NCBI GenBank assembly: GCA_021373115.1
Contig: JAJFTI010000019.1
Location: 1-41,513 of the forward strand
Origin: Eubacteriales bacterium
Lineage (GTDB): Bacteria > Bacillota > Clostridia > Christensenellales > CAG-138
Reading direction: 5' to 3'
DNA: 41,513 bases
How positions within the stretch are numbered: position 1 is the first letter of the stretch; the number at the start of each line of letters is the position of its first letter. A program made the translations under genes and the position numbers. The notes below the pieces were generated by a model. The model made no database searches. It worked only from the letters and a program-made list of their open reading frames with translations, and was not told the origin of the DNA. This document shows, in pieces, positions 7,982 to 16,809 of the stretch.

Positions 7982-8434
7982 TTATTTGCAAATGTTCTTC
8001 GTGCTGCCGCAGTGTTTCAGCTGCTCAATATAATCATCCGCAAGCTCCTGAATGGTTGTCTGTTCCAGCACGTCGTTGATGCGGTTCTGCAGTTTGAGAA
8101 ACAATGGACGCGCCGAACAGGTGCAGGCGCTGTTGCAAATTCGATCTTCCGCACCGACACAGTCCACCACAGCGGTAGAACCCTCCAGCAGCGTTAAAAC
8201 GCGCTGCACGGAGAGTTTGGAGGGATGGTTGGTGAGTTCGTAACCGCCCTGTGCTCCGCGAACGGTATCCACAACGCCGCCCTTCTTCAGTTCCCGCAGG
8301 AGCTGCTCAAGGTAGCCTTCGGATATCCCCTGTTCACCCGCAAGGATTGGCAGCGAAACAGGTCCGGAACCATACCGGACGGCAAGATCGATTACGGCTT
8401 TCAACCCGTATCTGCTTCTTGTTGAAAGTTTCAT
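7982..8434 (-). CDS. iscR: Rrf2 family Fe-S regulator, IscR-like
   Basis: 150-residue winged-helix regulator. The N-terminal HTH reads MKLSTRSRYGLKAVIDLA, ILAGEQGISEGYLEQLLREL and VRGAQGGYELT. The cluster-binding segment has Cys near residues 92, 100, 104 and 106 (CVGAEDRIC, then SACTCSARP), spaced much like E. coli IscR (C92, C98, C104), so it is likely to bind a [2Fe-2S] cluster and to repress its own operon when the cluster is present. I start at 8434 and not the ATG at 8443 because the operator and TAGGG ribosome site cover the latter. First gene of the iscR-nifS-nifU operon. Confidence 0.93.
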   Translation of the reverse strand: MKLSTRSRYGLKAVIDLAVRYGSGPVSLPILAGEQGISEGYLEQLLRELKKGGVVDTVRGAQGGYELTNHPSKLSVQRVLTLLEGSTAVVDCVGAEDRICNSACTCSARPLFLKLQNRINDVLEQTTIQELADDYIEQLKHCGSTKNICK

Positions 8435-8440
8435 GCGCAC

Positions 8441-8466
8441 CATACCCTACTAAAATAGTTGCCTTA
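8441..8466 (-). promoter_or_regulatory. IscR-like operator in the iscR leader
   Basis: Minus strand contains ACT-ATTTT-AGT-AGG-GTAT. This fits the right two-thirds of the E. coli IscR type 1 site (ACT, RWWWY, AGT, then RRSTAT) with one mismatch; the left flank fits less well. It lies just downstream of the -10, so binding would block transcription. Pattern seen; binding inferred. Confidence 0.6.
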
Positions 8467-8473
8467 TGTGCAT

Positions 8474-8502
8474 AGCATAGCATTTCACTAGTCTATTGTC
8501 AA
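8474..8502 (-). promoter_or_regulatory. Promoter of the iscR-nifS-nifU operon
   Basis: Minus strand perfect TTGACA (8497-8502), 17-base spacer, TATGCT (8474-8479). Transcription would start near 8467, at the edge of the IscR-like operator. Confidence 0.85.
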
Positions 8503-8538
8503 GCAGGTTTCATGGAAAGAGATGCCATAAATGAAGAA

Positions 8539-9045
8539 TCACTTTATACAATTCTTTTGTTCCAGCAAAAGCAGAGCCTGCTTCATGCCGGTGCCGAGCG
8601 CATACCCCGTCAGCGCGCCGGTCGATCCGATCACACGATGGCAGGGTACGGCAATCCAGAGCGGGTTTCGATTGCAGGCGCCGCCGACCGCGCGCGCCCC
8701 GTTCGGATTTCCGATCTTTTGCGCAATCTCGCCATATGTCCGCGTTTCTCCATATGGAATGTTCAGCAGTTCCTTCCAAACATTCTTTTGGAATTCCGTC
8801 CCTTCGGGATTCATTGGGAATGAAAACGCACTCCTTTTTCCGTCAAAATACTCCCGCATCTCCCGCGCGGCGATTTCCAGTGCGGAACCCTTTGGAGCGG
8901 TATCCGGAACCAGCGCATCCGTCGCGTTCTCAAGCCGTATTACGGATATTGCGTCCTCTTTCGATTCAAGAATCAGCTTTCCAACCGGCGTTTGCAAGCG
9001 GATGCGGTTCGGTTCCATATGCACAATTCGTTGCTCCTGTTTCAT
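8539..9045 (-). CDS. ogt: Methylated-DNA--protein-cysteine methyltransferase
   Basis: 168-residue suicide repair protein that takes the methyl group from O6-methylguanine. The C-terminal catalytic domain is intact: EFQKNVWKELLNIPYGETRTYGEIAQKIG, the recognition helix GNPNGARAVGGACNRNP with the arginine finger, and IAVPCHRVIG with the acceptor Cys near 135, then GYALGTGMKQ. The N-terminal domain is short, as in Ogt. Start at 9045 is chosen because GGAGGT lies 7 bases upstream; earlier in-frame starts would run into the promoter. Single gene, divergent from the membrane-protein pair at 9184. Confidence 0.95.
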   Translation of the reverse strand: MKQEQRIVHMEPNRIRLQTPVGKLILESKEDAISVIRLENATDALVPDTAPKGSALEIAAREMREYFDGKRSAFSFPMNPEGTEFQKNVWKELLNIPYGETRTYGEIAQKIGNPNGARAVGGACNRNPLWIAVPCHRVIGSTGALTGYALGTGMKQALLLLEQKNCIK

Positions 9046-9079
9046 TCTTGCCACCTCCGGACACCGGCCTTTTCTTTTT

Positions 9080-9108
9080 ATTATAGCCATTATGTGATAT
9101 ACTTGCAA
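9080..9108. promoter_or_regulatory. Overlapping divergent promoters (ogt and 9184 gene)
   Basis: Minus strand TTGCAA (9103-9108), 17-base spacer, TATAAT (9080-9085) points to ogt. Plus strand has a TATACT (9098-9103) pointing to the 9184 gene, with only a weak TTTTTA-like -35. The two would compete for polymerase. Confidence 0.6.
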
Positions 9109-9183
9109 AGTGCATTCAGCGACAAAACAGCAAGCCTGTATCACGCTTGACTGCCTGAAATATAAGGAAAGGGAATATCGAAT

Positions 9184-9714
9184 ATGGGTGATCTTCGTAC
9201 GAATCTGGCGTTGGAATCCGTTGAGGCATCCGGCGAAAACGAAGCTCGAAACGATACCTTTACAACGCTAGACTATGTGCGCGAGCTGTATCTGACCGCC
9301 GAAGAGCAGAAGAAAAACGAGCGCAGGAAAATCCGTTTGCTTCGAGCAGGAGTTGCCATGATGGGCGTAACAATGGCCGCTGCGATCCTTTCCGCGCTGT
9401 TCGTTGTTCCCGCTTTGATGAACACGGCAAACGAAGCCTCCAAAGCGCTTGCGATCCTCCAAAAGGTGGATGTGGAAACTATCGCAAAAGATATGGACGC
9501 GCTCGCGATTCAGGCGAACGATACCTTCGTTCAGGTTGGCAGCGCCGTGCAGGTTTTAAACGATCTTGATATGGAATCCCTCAATGCAACCATTGGCGAA
9601 TTGGAAACCGCCGTGGAATCCTTCTCGAATCTGGATGTTGCGAAACTGAACGAGGCAATCGCCAACCTGAACGCGACGGTTGAACCGCTTGCTCGTTTCT
9701 TCGGAAAAAAATAG
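9184..9714 (+). CDS. Single-pass membrane protein with helical repeats, function unknown
   Basis: 176 residues, not recognised as a named family. A charged N-terminus (about residues 1-55, including EEQKKNERRKIRLLR) is followed by one membrane helix at about 56-79 (GVAMMGVTMAAAILSALFVVPAL). The rest is amphipathic helix with no Cys and with two similar turns, LNDLDMESLNATIGELETA and FSNLDVAKLNEAIANLNAT, ending in PLARFFGKK. The pattern is like DUF948-type or methyl-acceptor-like coiled-coil proteins, but without their signatures. AAAGGGAA precedes the ATG. It is 49 bases before the next membrane protein with no terminator between, so they are probably co-transcribed. Confidence 0.85.
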   Translation: MGDLRTNLALESVEASGENEARNDTFTTLDYVRELYLTAEEQKKNERRKIRLLRAGVAMMGVTMAAAILSALFVVPALMNTANEASKALAILQKVDVETIAKDMDALAIQANDTFVQVGSAVQVLNDLDMESLNATIGELETAVESFSNLDVAKLNEAIANLNATVEPLARFFGKK

Positions 9715-9763
9715 CAGTTAAATCGATCGTTCCTATCATTATAAAAGGAGATTTTCACTCCCC

Positions 9764-11656
9764 ATGCCGGAACTGCTTTCCATTCTCTACCTGATACTGT
9801 TTGCGCTTTGCGGCCTTGGCATATCACGTGTGCTGTTCTATCGTGAACGCCCGCTAAGGCGAATTTGGCTTGGATTGGTCTTTGGCTATGCGATGCTATT
9901 ATGGTTTCCGGCGCTGTTTTCCTTTGCACTGGGTTTTCATTTGCCCGCGCAGTTGCTCGGATTATTGCTTGCCGGTCTGATCGGCGGCATCGGCTGGTTC
10001 TTTTCCCGTAAAAAATCCTGTACGGTTTCCTCGCTTAAAAGCGAACTCCCCGTTCTGATTAGCGTTGGACTTCTTTTCGCGTTCTGCATGGTGCTGCTTT
10101 CAAGCCATACCATTGTTGAAAAGGACGGGGCGCTCTATGTTGGGCAATCCACCTACGGCGATCTTGCAATGCATCTCGGGTTCATCTCCAGCATTGCCGT
10201 ACAGGGGACGTTTCCGCCCATGTATTCCATCTGTCCGGACAAGCCGGTTTGTTATCCCTTCCTTTGCGAAAGCGTTGGCGCAACATTCTATCTCTTTGGC
10301 GCCGGCTTGCGCTTTGCAACCATGCTAACAGCGGGATACGCGTTTCTTCTCGTTCTTCTGGGTGTCTATTTCTTCTTTGAAGAATGGCTCGGCGAACAAA
10401 GAAAAGCCGTCTTTGCAATGCTCCTGTTTTTTATTGGCGGCGGCTTCGGGTTCTGGTATTTCTTTGATTTGCTCAAGGACAATCCCAATAATCTGGCCAG
10501 GCTCTTCACCGCGTTTTATGAAACGCCCACCAACTTTGTTTCCAATGGTCTGCGATGGGTGAACCCGATTGCGGATATGATGATTCCGCAGCGCGCGCTG
10601 CTCTTTGGCTGGGCGTTGCTCTTTCCCTGTCTGTTTTTATTGCACCGCGCGGCAATTAAGCGGGACACGGGTTCTTTTTTACCGCTTGCCATACTCGCGG
10701 GCTCCCTGCCGCTTGTGCATACGCATTCGTTTCTCGCGCTTGGCATTGTCAGCGGATTTTACTTTTTACGGTCGCTGTATCATAAGCAGGGGAAAAAACA
10801 GCTGCTCGGTTTTGCATTGTACCTCGGTATTGTTCTCCTGCTCGCGCTGCCGCAGCTTGTGTTCTTTACCTTTCGGCAGTCCGGCAGTTTTCTGAAAGTT
10901 CACTTTAACTGGGCAAACGAATCCGACAACTATTTCTGGTTTTATATCAAGAATTTCGGGTTAATCGCGCTGCTCGCGCCAATTGCGTTTGTCTCCGCGC
11001 GGCGGGAAGACCGCGGCGTAGTCGGCGGTGCTATTCTGATTTGGATCGTTGCGGAATTCATTCAGTTTCAGCCGAACCCATATGATAACAACAAGCTCCT
11101 TTTTATTTCGTTTGCCTATACCTGCGGGCTTGTCGGCAGCTGGCTGATCGATGCCAAGGATCGACTCATGCGCGGCGGCATTCGGAACCGCATCAGTACC
11201 GCGATGCTCTCCGCGGTTGTCTGCGTGACGCTTTTTCTCTCCGGTGTTCTCACACTGGGCCGGGAATACGTCTCCGAGTATCAATTGATCAATCCAAACG
11301 AGCTCCTCGCTGCCAACTATGTGAAAGAGAACACGGCGCCGAATGCTACCTTCCTAACCTATAACAACCACAACAATTGCATTGCCGCGCTGACGGGACG
11401 CAACATCGTCTGCGGCTCCGGCTCCTATCTTTATTTTCACGGTGTGGATTACTCTGAGCGTGAGCAGGATCTAGCCCTGCTGTACGAGGAACCGAGCACG
11501 TATTTCGCGCTGCTTTCCAAGCAGCTGAAGATCGACTACGTCTTAATCGGCGATAACGAACGCGCGAACTACAGCATCGACTTCGATTACTTTAACAGCA
11601 ATTTTAACGTGTTCTATCAGAACGATTCCGTAATCATTTACAGCGTGCATTCCTGA
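9764..11656 (+). CDS. Large polytopic membrane protein, GT-C glycosyltransferase-like
   Basis: 630 residues with about a dozen hydrophobic segments from residue 1 to about 500 and a C-terminal soluble part of about 130 residues. After the third helix comes a loop with YGDLAMHLGFISS, an Asp/His-containing stretch typical of the first extracytoplasmic loop in GT-C glycosyltransferases and YfhO-like proteins. The C-terminal segment (NPNELLAANYVKENT, FLTYNNHNNCIAALTGR, KQLKIDYVLIGDNE) resembles the soluble tail of such enzymes. Polyprenyl-phosphate sugar transfer is a reasonable but unproven role. AAGGAG lies 13 bases before the ATG, a long spacing. Ends at the bidirectional terminator 11671-11705. 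Confidence 0.8.
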   Translation: MPELLSILYLILFALCGLGISRVLFYRERPLRRIWLGLVFGYAMLLWFPALFSFALGFHLPAQLLGLLLAGLIGGIGWFFSRKKSCTVSSLKSELPVLISVGLLFAFCMVLLSSHTIVEKDGALYVGQSTYGDLAMHLGFISSIAVQGTFPPMYSICPDKPVCYPFLCESVGATFYLFGAGLRFATMLTAGYAFLLVLLGVYFFFEEWLGEQRKAVFAMLLFFIGGGFGFWYFFDLLKDNPNNLARLFTAFYETPTNFVSNGLRWVNPIADMMIPQRALLFGWALLFPCLFLLHRAAIKRDTGSFLPLAILAGSLPLVHTHSFLALGIVSGFYFLRSLYHKQGKKQLLGFALYLGIVLLLALPQLVFFTFRQSGSFLKVHFNWANESDNYFWFYIKNFGLIALLAPIAFVSARREDRGVVGGAILIWIVAEFIQFQPNPYDNNKLLFISFAYTCGLVGSWLIDAKDRLMRGGIRNRISTAMLSAVVCVTLFLSGVLTLGREYVSEYQLINPNELLAANYVKENTAPNATFLTYNNHNNCIAALTGRNIVCGSGSYLYFHGVDYSEREQDLALLYEEPSTYFALLSKQLKIDYVLIGDNERANYSIDFDYFNSNFNVFYQNDSVIIYSVHS

Positions 11657-11670
11657 CGGAACAAGCGATA

Positions 11671-11705
11671 AAAGAGCCGCCGTTTACCGAAAACGACGGC
11701 TCTTT
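11671..11705. terminator. Bidirectional terminator between convergent genes
   Basis: AAAGAGCCG.CGTTT (11671-11685) pairs with AAACG.CGGCTCTTT (11691-11705). T-runs lie on the plus strand side (ATTTTT) and A-rich sequence on the other, so it can serve both the 9764 gene and the minus-strand tyrS chain. Confidence 0.8.
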
Positions 11706-11724
11706 GCATTTTTGAAATACAGGG

Positions 11725-12027
11725 CTAGTTTTTTTTCAGCTTGTATCCGGATACACCTGCGAGCAGGATCCCAATGCCGGAGATCAGCGCGAGAATCGCA
11801 CCGACGATACGATAGTTTTCCGCTGTATTGGTCATAATATAGTTGTACAGTGTAATATCCAGGCTCCCGCCGTTTTTCACCGATTCGGTGTGTGCGGTTG
11901 ACAGCCCGATCGCCGTTGAAGTAAGCACAAGTACAAGTCCCAGCACGAACAGAAGCACGAGCACGACAAGGAGACCCGTATAAACCTTCTTCGGGTTCTT
12001 CTTTTCTTTCATAAACATTTCTTCCAT
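11725..12027 (-). CDS. Small two-TM membrane protein, unknown function
   Basis: 100 residues starting MEEMFMKEKKNPKKVY. Two hydrophobic helices: about 16-40 (TGLLVVLVLLFVLGLVLVLTS) and 74-95 (VGAILALISGIGILLAGVSGY), with a short extracytoplasmic loop containing SVKNGGSLDITLYNYIMTN and a charged end KLKKN. No recognised domain. ATG at 12027 follows GGGAGAG. It begins 15 bases after the DUF2461 gene and is the last gene of the tyrS chain before the terminator. Confidence 0.8.
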   Translation of the reverse strand: MEEMFMKEKKNPKKVYTGLLVVLVLLFVLGLVLVLTSTAIGLSTAHTESVKNGGSLDITLYNYIMTNTAENYRIVGAILALISGIGILLAGVSGYKLKKN

Positions 12028-12041
12028 AGAATTCTCTCCCT

Positions 12042-12713
12042 TCAATTCATTTCGTCGAGTCCCATCATGAGCCGGTAAACAGGTTTCAGCAACTGGAATC
12101 CTTCGATGATCTCCGTAGCAATTTCGGGAGAAAGCGTTTTGCTCAAATTGGGCGAAGAGTAGCAAAACGACAGCCCTTTTCGATTGAGAAAGGGCAGTAC
12201 TCCTTCCGGAGCGTCCGTAAAGCGCGGCCGTTTGAAAAGTTCGCCTTCCACCGTGAACCGTTCGATAAAGGCAGGATCGTTTACAAGCGAAAGGAACTTC
12301 TGCGGTTTCGCTAAAATACGCGGCCGGATTTCCCGCATGAGCGCCGGATTCGAACCGTACATGCCCATTCCGTATCCATACCCTTCACGCTCAAATTCCG
12401 CATAGACCACAAGACTTTCACTTAGCATGCCGCCGGGTCGGCGAAACCCCAGCCAGGCGTGATCACGAAACATCGTTTTATCATGCGTATAACGGGTATC
12501 GCGCCGAATACGGGATATCACGCTCGAAGGACGAACGTTAAATTCCGCGTCGATTTCCTGCGCAGCCGGCGTCAGCTCTACGGCAAGCTGTTTCAGCGGC
12601 TCGTAAACGTTCTTTTTATAGCGTTCGCGGTTCGCTTCGAAAAAGGAGGCTTCATTATTGAAGGCAATCTCCCAGAAGAATTGATAGGCGTCTTTGTTCA
12701 GTCCCTGAAACAC
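12042..12713 (-). CDS. DUF2461 domain-containing protein
   Basis: 223 residues matching the DUF2461 (TIGR02453) family: FFWEIAFNNEASFFEANRERY near the N-terminus, then SRIRRDTRYTHDKTMFRDHAWLGFRR, a conserved Arg/Asp/Lys-rich core, then a helical C-terminal region. The family is widespread and its activity is not established. It starts 5 bases after the stop of the secreted protein gene and is followed by the small membrane protein, so it is within the tyrS chain. Confidence 0.88.
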   Translation of the reverse strand: MFQGLNKDAYQFFWEIAFNNEASFFEANRERYKKNVYEPLKQLAVELTPAAQEIDAEFNVRPSSVISRIRRDTRYTHDKTMFRDHAWLGFRRPGGMLSESLVVYAEFEREGYGYGMGMYGSNPALMREIRPRILAKPQKFLSLVNDPAFIERFTVEGELFKRPRFTDAPEGVLPFLNRKGLSFCYSSPNLSKTLSPEIATEIIEGFQLLKPVYRLMMGLDEMN

Positions 12714-12718
12714 GGGTT

Positions 12719-14746
12719 TTACTCCTCGTCATCCTGAAAATTGTTGTTCAGCCGGTGAACGCGCGTCACCGTTTGTTTCGGTTTTGCTTGAGGTTTCGGC
12801 TGCTGCCTGTATTCAAAAACGCGGGGCACGCCAGCTTGCGCGCGCTGTTTGGCCGGTTCGCTCGTGCGAATCTGTTCGCGCGCTTCAGCGGGTTTTTCCC
12901 TTTCATCCGGTCTTCCGGCGCGTTTTTCCGCACAGGCTTCCGTTTCGGATATTACCGTCCTGCGCGTTTTATCCGAGGCTTGCCGCGCGGGATAACCCGT
13001 AGTTTCCTGCGTGACATGTTCTGCTTTCTCCTGCGTTCTTACCACCGGTTCGGAAACAGGCGCGGGCGGAGGCAGGTATATGGGTTTCGCCTGCTCAAAT
13101 TCTTGATACTCATTGCTATTTTGTGTGAGCATACGCTTCGTATAGCGAATCTCCTCCGGATCCGGTTTATCGTCATAGGATTTGCGAATCGTCTGGCGGT
13201 CCTTCGAGTCTTCGAAATAATCGTCCAGGTCATCCTCTCCGCCTACGGAGAGACGAGGCGTTTTTGAACGCTCCATTGCCATTAGCGCAATCAGAATAAT
13301 AAACGAAAGAACCATAAGCGCCGCAAGTACGATTAAAACCTTCGTCACCCCGGTCATCAATCCATCAAAAATAGTAGTGCTGCCGGATGGCGCGGGCGTC
13401 GCAGACTCCGCAGAAGCAGTTTCCGTTCCATAGGCGACCGGCATCACGCAGCTGGCGAGCTCGCGGTTTGCCCCCGTTGGATCATATCCCTTTATGGTGA
13501 TGGAAAGATTGCGCGGAGAACCGAGCTGGATATCCAAATCAAAACTTGTTTCCCCCGCCGGCAGCATTTCAAAGTTTTTTACCACTCCAATGCTGGTTTC
13601 CAGCACGGTAATGCTGGTTAACTCAACCGTGCTTAAATTGGAAATGGTAACGCGCGCGCTTAGTTTTCCGCTTTCGCTTGTCCACGGCGTGACCGTTTCC
13701 GCCCGTACGGTAACATTAATTTGGGAGGAATCCACATATGGATATATTTCATAGACGTCTTTCGGAGCAAGCGTATATGGATTTTCAAACGAGTCCGTTC
13801 CGGCGAGCGAAAATTGAACGCTTCGCAGCGGCTCGCTCATGACTGGAACGACAATATAGGAAAACGTGGTCTGTTCGCCCGGGGCAAGGGAAAACGGCAC
13901 ATCGTTCACCAGATTCGCTCGTTCGTCCGAAATTGAAATGTCGCGTATTTCCTGCGTGCCTGTGTTTTCCACGTCGATGGTAAATGTTACGCCGCTCGAA
14001 GTCGGCGTACCCGCCTGAATTTTCAAATCCAGCCGGATGAGCACCATGACGAGTTCGAGCGGGTCGAGCGAGGAAAAGGTTTTCGTCTTTCCGTTAACCG
14101 TATAGGTGACAAAAGGCGTGCTCGTTACGCTCTCCTCGCCCATCGTATAGGTGTAATCGATGGAGTAAGTTCCGCTCGCGCGAAGGGAATCGAGCTGAAG
14201 AATCGGCGTGTCGCTGACGTTCTCATCGATCAGCGTAATGCCCGACATATCGAACTTTGTTGTATTCTTTACTGTATACGTTAAAACGACTTTATCGCCA
14301 GGTTTGGCGTTTGTTGTGCTCGCCGTCCGCATCACGGTAATAATCGGGTTTTCCGCCTGCTGAACCGTTATGGACGCCTCCTGGCTCATTGGTTCGCCGT
14401 TACGCGTCCAGGTTACAACGAACGGAATCGGTTTCCCGAGCTGGGACTGGCTTATATTAAGCGTTACCGGAATATCCCGCGCGCTGCCGCTCTGCGGAAT
14501 GATCTGGTCCTTCATTTCATAGCAGACCGTTCCGTTATTGCTGATCGCAACATCCTTCATCGGATAGTCCGCATTGTAATTCGTTATTTCGAACGTAAAG
14601 GTGACGCTTCCGCTGTCCGGCAGTTCGGTTGGCGTGGCGGTAATATCGATCTTGACTTCCTCCGCATGTGCGCGCGGGATATACAGCGCAAAGCAAAGCA
14701 GGGCGGCTGAAATGCCAAGAATCGCTTTGAGAATTGATTTCATCAT
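12719..14746 (-). CDS. Secreted, membrane-anchored protein with tandem beta-sandwich (CARDB/DUF11-like) domains
   Basis: 675 residues. Signal peptide at 1-28 (LLCFALYIPRAHA, cleavage after AHA). Residues 30-440 form four repeats of about 100 residues with the pattern 'xVTFTFEITNYN', 'VVLTYTVKNTT', 'VTFTIDVENTGT', 'LSARVTISNLST', typical of CARDB-like or BatD/alpha-galactosidase NEW3-like Ig folds. A Ser/Ala/Pro linker follows, then one membrane helix at about 466-491, then a 185-residue cytoplasmic tail that is charged, Pro/Gln/Arg-rich and ends NNNFQDDEE. So it has an external adhesive or scaffold part and a low-complexity cytosolic part. It starts 19 bases after yigZ. Function unknown. Confidence 0.85.
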   Translation of the reverse strand: MMKSILKAILGISAALLCFALYIPRAHAEEVKIDITATPTELPDSGSVTFTFEITNYNADYPMKDVAISNNGTVCYEMKDQIIPQSGSARDIPVTLNISQSQLGKPIPFVVTWTRNGEPMSQEASITVQQAENPIITVMRTASTTNAKPGDKVVLTYTVKNTTKFDMSGITLIDENVSDTPILQLDSLRASGTYSIDYTYTMGEESVTSTPFVTYTVNGKTKTFSSLDPLELVMVLIRLDLKIQAGTPTSSGVTFTIDVENTGTQEIRDISISDERANLVNDVPFSLAPGEQTTFSYIVVPVMSEPLRSVQFSLAGTDSFENPYTLAPKDVYEIYPYVDSSQINVTVRAETVTPWTSESGKLSARVTISNLSTVELTSITVLETSIGVVKNFEMLPAGETSFDLDIQLGSPRNLSITIKGYDPTGANRELASCVMPVAYGTETASAESATPAPSGSTTIFDGLMTGVTKVLIVLAALMVLSFIILIALMAMERSKTPRLSVGGEDDLDDYFEDSKDRQTIRKSYDDKPDPEEIRYTKRMLTQNSNEYQEFEQAKPIYLPPPAPVSEPVVRTQEKAEHVTQETTGYPARQASDKTRRTVISETEACAEKRAGRPDEREKPAEAREQIRTSEPAKQRAQAGVPRVFEYRQQPKPQAKPKQTVTRVHRLNNNFQDDEE

Positions 14747-14765
14747 TGCTGTAACCTTAACGTTT

Positions 14766-15431
14766 CTATTGCTTTAAATCGCTGTTCGCCGGAACTTCCT
14801 GTGCGCGAAGCGAAAAAACACCGCGGGTGATCGCTGCCCCGCCGTCCGTTCGTTCCGTTACGATTCGGACAAACGCTTCGGCATCCTCCGCCGGCAGATA
14901 ACACTGAAGGGTAACGCGCTCTCCAAATTCGCTTGTCGTTTTATATCCGCCGCTTTTCAGCAGCGGCTCCAGCACGGCGTAACTCGGGTAGGAAAGTGAA
15001 AGGCAAATTGTTTCGCAAATACACATGCGGCACAATCCCGACGCTGCAAGCGCTTCCGAAGCGGCTTTACCGTAAGCGCGAACGAGCCCGCCCGTTCCAA
15101 GAAGCACGCCGCCGAAATAACGAACCACCGCGATCAGCGCATTCTCCGTTCCGCTTTGGAGCAGCACGTTCAGAATCGGAGCGCCTGCCGTGCCGGAGGG
15201 CTCCCCGTCGTCCGAAGAACGCGAAACGCCCTGGTCGGCCAAACGAAACGCATAACAGCAATGCCGTGCATCCCAATATCTCTTTCGTAGTTCGGAGAGG
15301 TGCTGCTGTGCTTCCTCTTCGCTCGATACCGGCTGGCAGAAGCCAAGAAAGCGCGATTTACTGATCAAAATCTCGCTAACCCCCGACTTTTTGACCGTCT
15401 GATACGATTTTAGCCCTTTCGAACTCTGCAA
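14766..15431 (-). CDS. YigZ / IMPACT family protein (UPF0029)
   Basis: 221 residues of the YigZ family, homologues of eukaryotic IMPACT. Motifs: [11 protein letters not shown] near residue 26, [27 protein letters not shown] and [25 protein letters not shown]-terminal DUF1949-like ferredoxin fold follows ([15 protein letters not shown]). Biochemical role unsettled; IMPACT acts in translational control. The ATG at 15431 lies inside the end of tyrS (22-base overlap), so translation is likely coupled. Confidence 0.93.
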   Translation of the reverse strand: MQSSKGLKSYQTVKKSGVSEILISKSRFLGFCQPVSSEEEAQQHLSELRKRYWDARHCCYAFRLADQGVSRSSDDGEPSGTAGAPILNVLLQSGTENALIAVVRYFGGVLLGTGGLVRAYGKAASEALAASGLCRMCICETICLSLSYPSYAVLEPLLKSGGYKTTSEFGERVTLQCYLPAEDAEAFVRIVTERTDGGAAITRGVFSLRAQEVPANSDLKQ

Positions 15432-16642
15432 TAGCTCTTTTTCCCCTTGCGGATGATCACGCCTTCGCCTTCAACCTGCGAAGCATCCAGTGCGGCCGAA
15501 ACGGATTCCGCCTTAACGTCGTCCACAAATACGCCTCCACCTTCGATCAGCCTCCGCGCGTCGCTCTTGCTTGCGGCCAGTTTGCTGAGCACCATTAGGT
15601 CGGTCAGGCGAAGGCCGCTCGATGCGATATCCTCGGCCGAAAGTACGCAAGTTGGAATCGCGCTCAGATCCGCTCCGCCCGCAAACAGCGCCTCTGCCGC
15701 AGACTGCGCGCGCCTGGCTTCTTCTTCACCATGCACCTGTGCGGTGAGCGTATAAGCCAGAACTAGCTTTGCTTCGTTAATCTGTTCGCCCGGCAGCCCG
15801 CCGAGGCGCCGAACCTCGTCCATTGGCAGAAACGTCAGCAGCGCCAAACATTTTTCAACATCCTTATCTCCAACATTTCGCCAGTATTGATAGAAGTCAT
15901 AAACGCTGCACTTCTCTTTATCGAGCCAGACGGCGCCTTTCTCCGTTTTACCCATCTTCTTCCCGTCGCTCGTGGTCAGCAGCGCGGTGGTCAGCGCAAA
16001 AGCGGGTTTCTGTTCCTTGCGGCGAATGAGATCGGCTCCGCTTAAAATATTGCTCCACTGGTCGTCCCCGCCCATCTGCAGAACGCAGCCAAGCCGACGG
16101 TTCAGTTCGAGAAAATCATAACTCTGCATGAGCATATAGCCCATTTCGAAGAACGTTAATCCGCGTTCCATGCGCTGTTTGTAGCACTCGGCCGCCAGCA
16201 TGCGGTTTACCGAAAAATACACGCCAATGTCGCGCATAAAATCGAGAAAATTCAGCGGGTAGAGCCAGTCGCCGTTGTAGACGATCTGCGCCTTCCCTTC
16301 TCCAAATTCAAGCAAACGCGACATTTGCTTTTGAAAACATGCGGCGTTATACGAAAGTTGTTCTTTGGACATCAGCGTTCGCATGTCCGTTTTACCGGAA
16401 GGATCTCCGATAAACGCCGTACCGTTGCCCAGCAGAACGATTGGCCGGTGCCCCGCGCGCTGCATATGCGCCATGGACATTAAAGCGACATAATGGCCGA
16501 TATGGAGACTGTCCGCAGTCGGGTCAAATCCGATATAAAACGTGACCTTTTCTTTGCCGAGCAGTTCGCGCAGATCTTCCGGGTGAGAGCACTGCTTTAA
16601 AAAACCGCGCTCTTCCAATATGTCGTATACGTTTCGTTCCAT
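15410..16642 (-). CDS. tyrS: Tyrosyl-tRNA synthetase
   Basis: 410-residue class I synthetase charging tRNA-Tyr. The HIGH motif is [11 protein letters not shown] near residue 45, the Tyr-binding segment includes [10 protein letters not shown] and [24 protein letters not shown] contacts the substrate, and the KMSKS loop is the variant [16 protein letters not shown]-terminal S4-like domain follows ([30 protein letters not shown]). ATG at 16642 follows CGGAGGAAA. It heads a five-gene chain to 11725. No T-box leader is present: the leader is only about 65 bases from its promoter. Confidence 0.97.
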   Translation of the reverse strand: MERNVYDILEERGFLKQCSHPEDLRELLGKEKVTFYIGFDPTADSLHIGHYVALMSMAHMQRAGHRPIVLLGNGTAFIGDPSGKTDMRTLMSKEQLSYNAACFQKQMSRLLEFGEGKAQIVYNGDWLYPLNFLDFMRDIGVYFSVNRMLAAECYKQRMERGLTFFEMGYMLMQSYDFLELNRRLGCVLQMGGDDQWSNILSGADLIRRKEQKPAFALTTALLTTSDGKKMGKTEKGAVWLDKEKCSVYDFYQYWRNVGDKDVEKCLALLTFLPMDEVRRLGGLPGEQINEAKLVLAYTLTAQVHGEEEARRAQSAAEALFAGGADLSAIPTCVLSAEDIASSGLRLTDLMVLSKLAASKSDARRLIEGGGVFVDDVKAESVSAALDASQVEGEGVIIRKGKKSYCRVRKG

Positions 16643-16711
16643 CTTGGGTTTCCTCCGTTATCATTTAAAACCGTCAGCTTACATACGTCGCTTGCGCGAT
16701 ATATCTTTCAC

Positions 16712-16740
16712 AATATACCACGAAATAAAAGAAGAAACAA
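16712..16740 (-). promoter_or_regulatory. Promoter of the tyrS chain
   Basis: Minus strand TTGTTT (16735-16740), 17-base spacer, TATATT (16712-16717). The -35 lies inside the terminator hairpin of the upstream histidine kinase gene. Confidence 0.6.
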
Positions 16741-16760
16741 TGTCGCCGCATCGTTTCTTC
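16724..16760 (-). terminator. Intrinsic terminator after histidine kinase 1
   Basis: Minus strand GAAGAAACGATG (16749-16760) pairs with CATTGTTTCTTC (16731-16742) with one mismatch across a CGGCGA loop, followed by TTTTATTTC. Confidence 0.75.
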
Positions 16761-16809
16761 CCGTATACCATGCAATCCCGTTTCGATTGGATCCAACTTT
16801 TGCTTGCCG

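Noticed and set aside
16643..16809. Search for a T-box riboswitch before tyrS
   Set aside because: No specifier stem or T-box sequence; only a terminator and a promoter are present.
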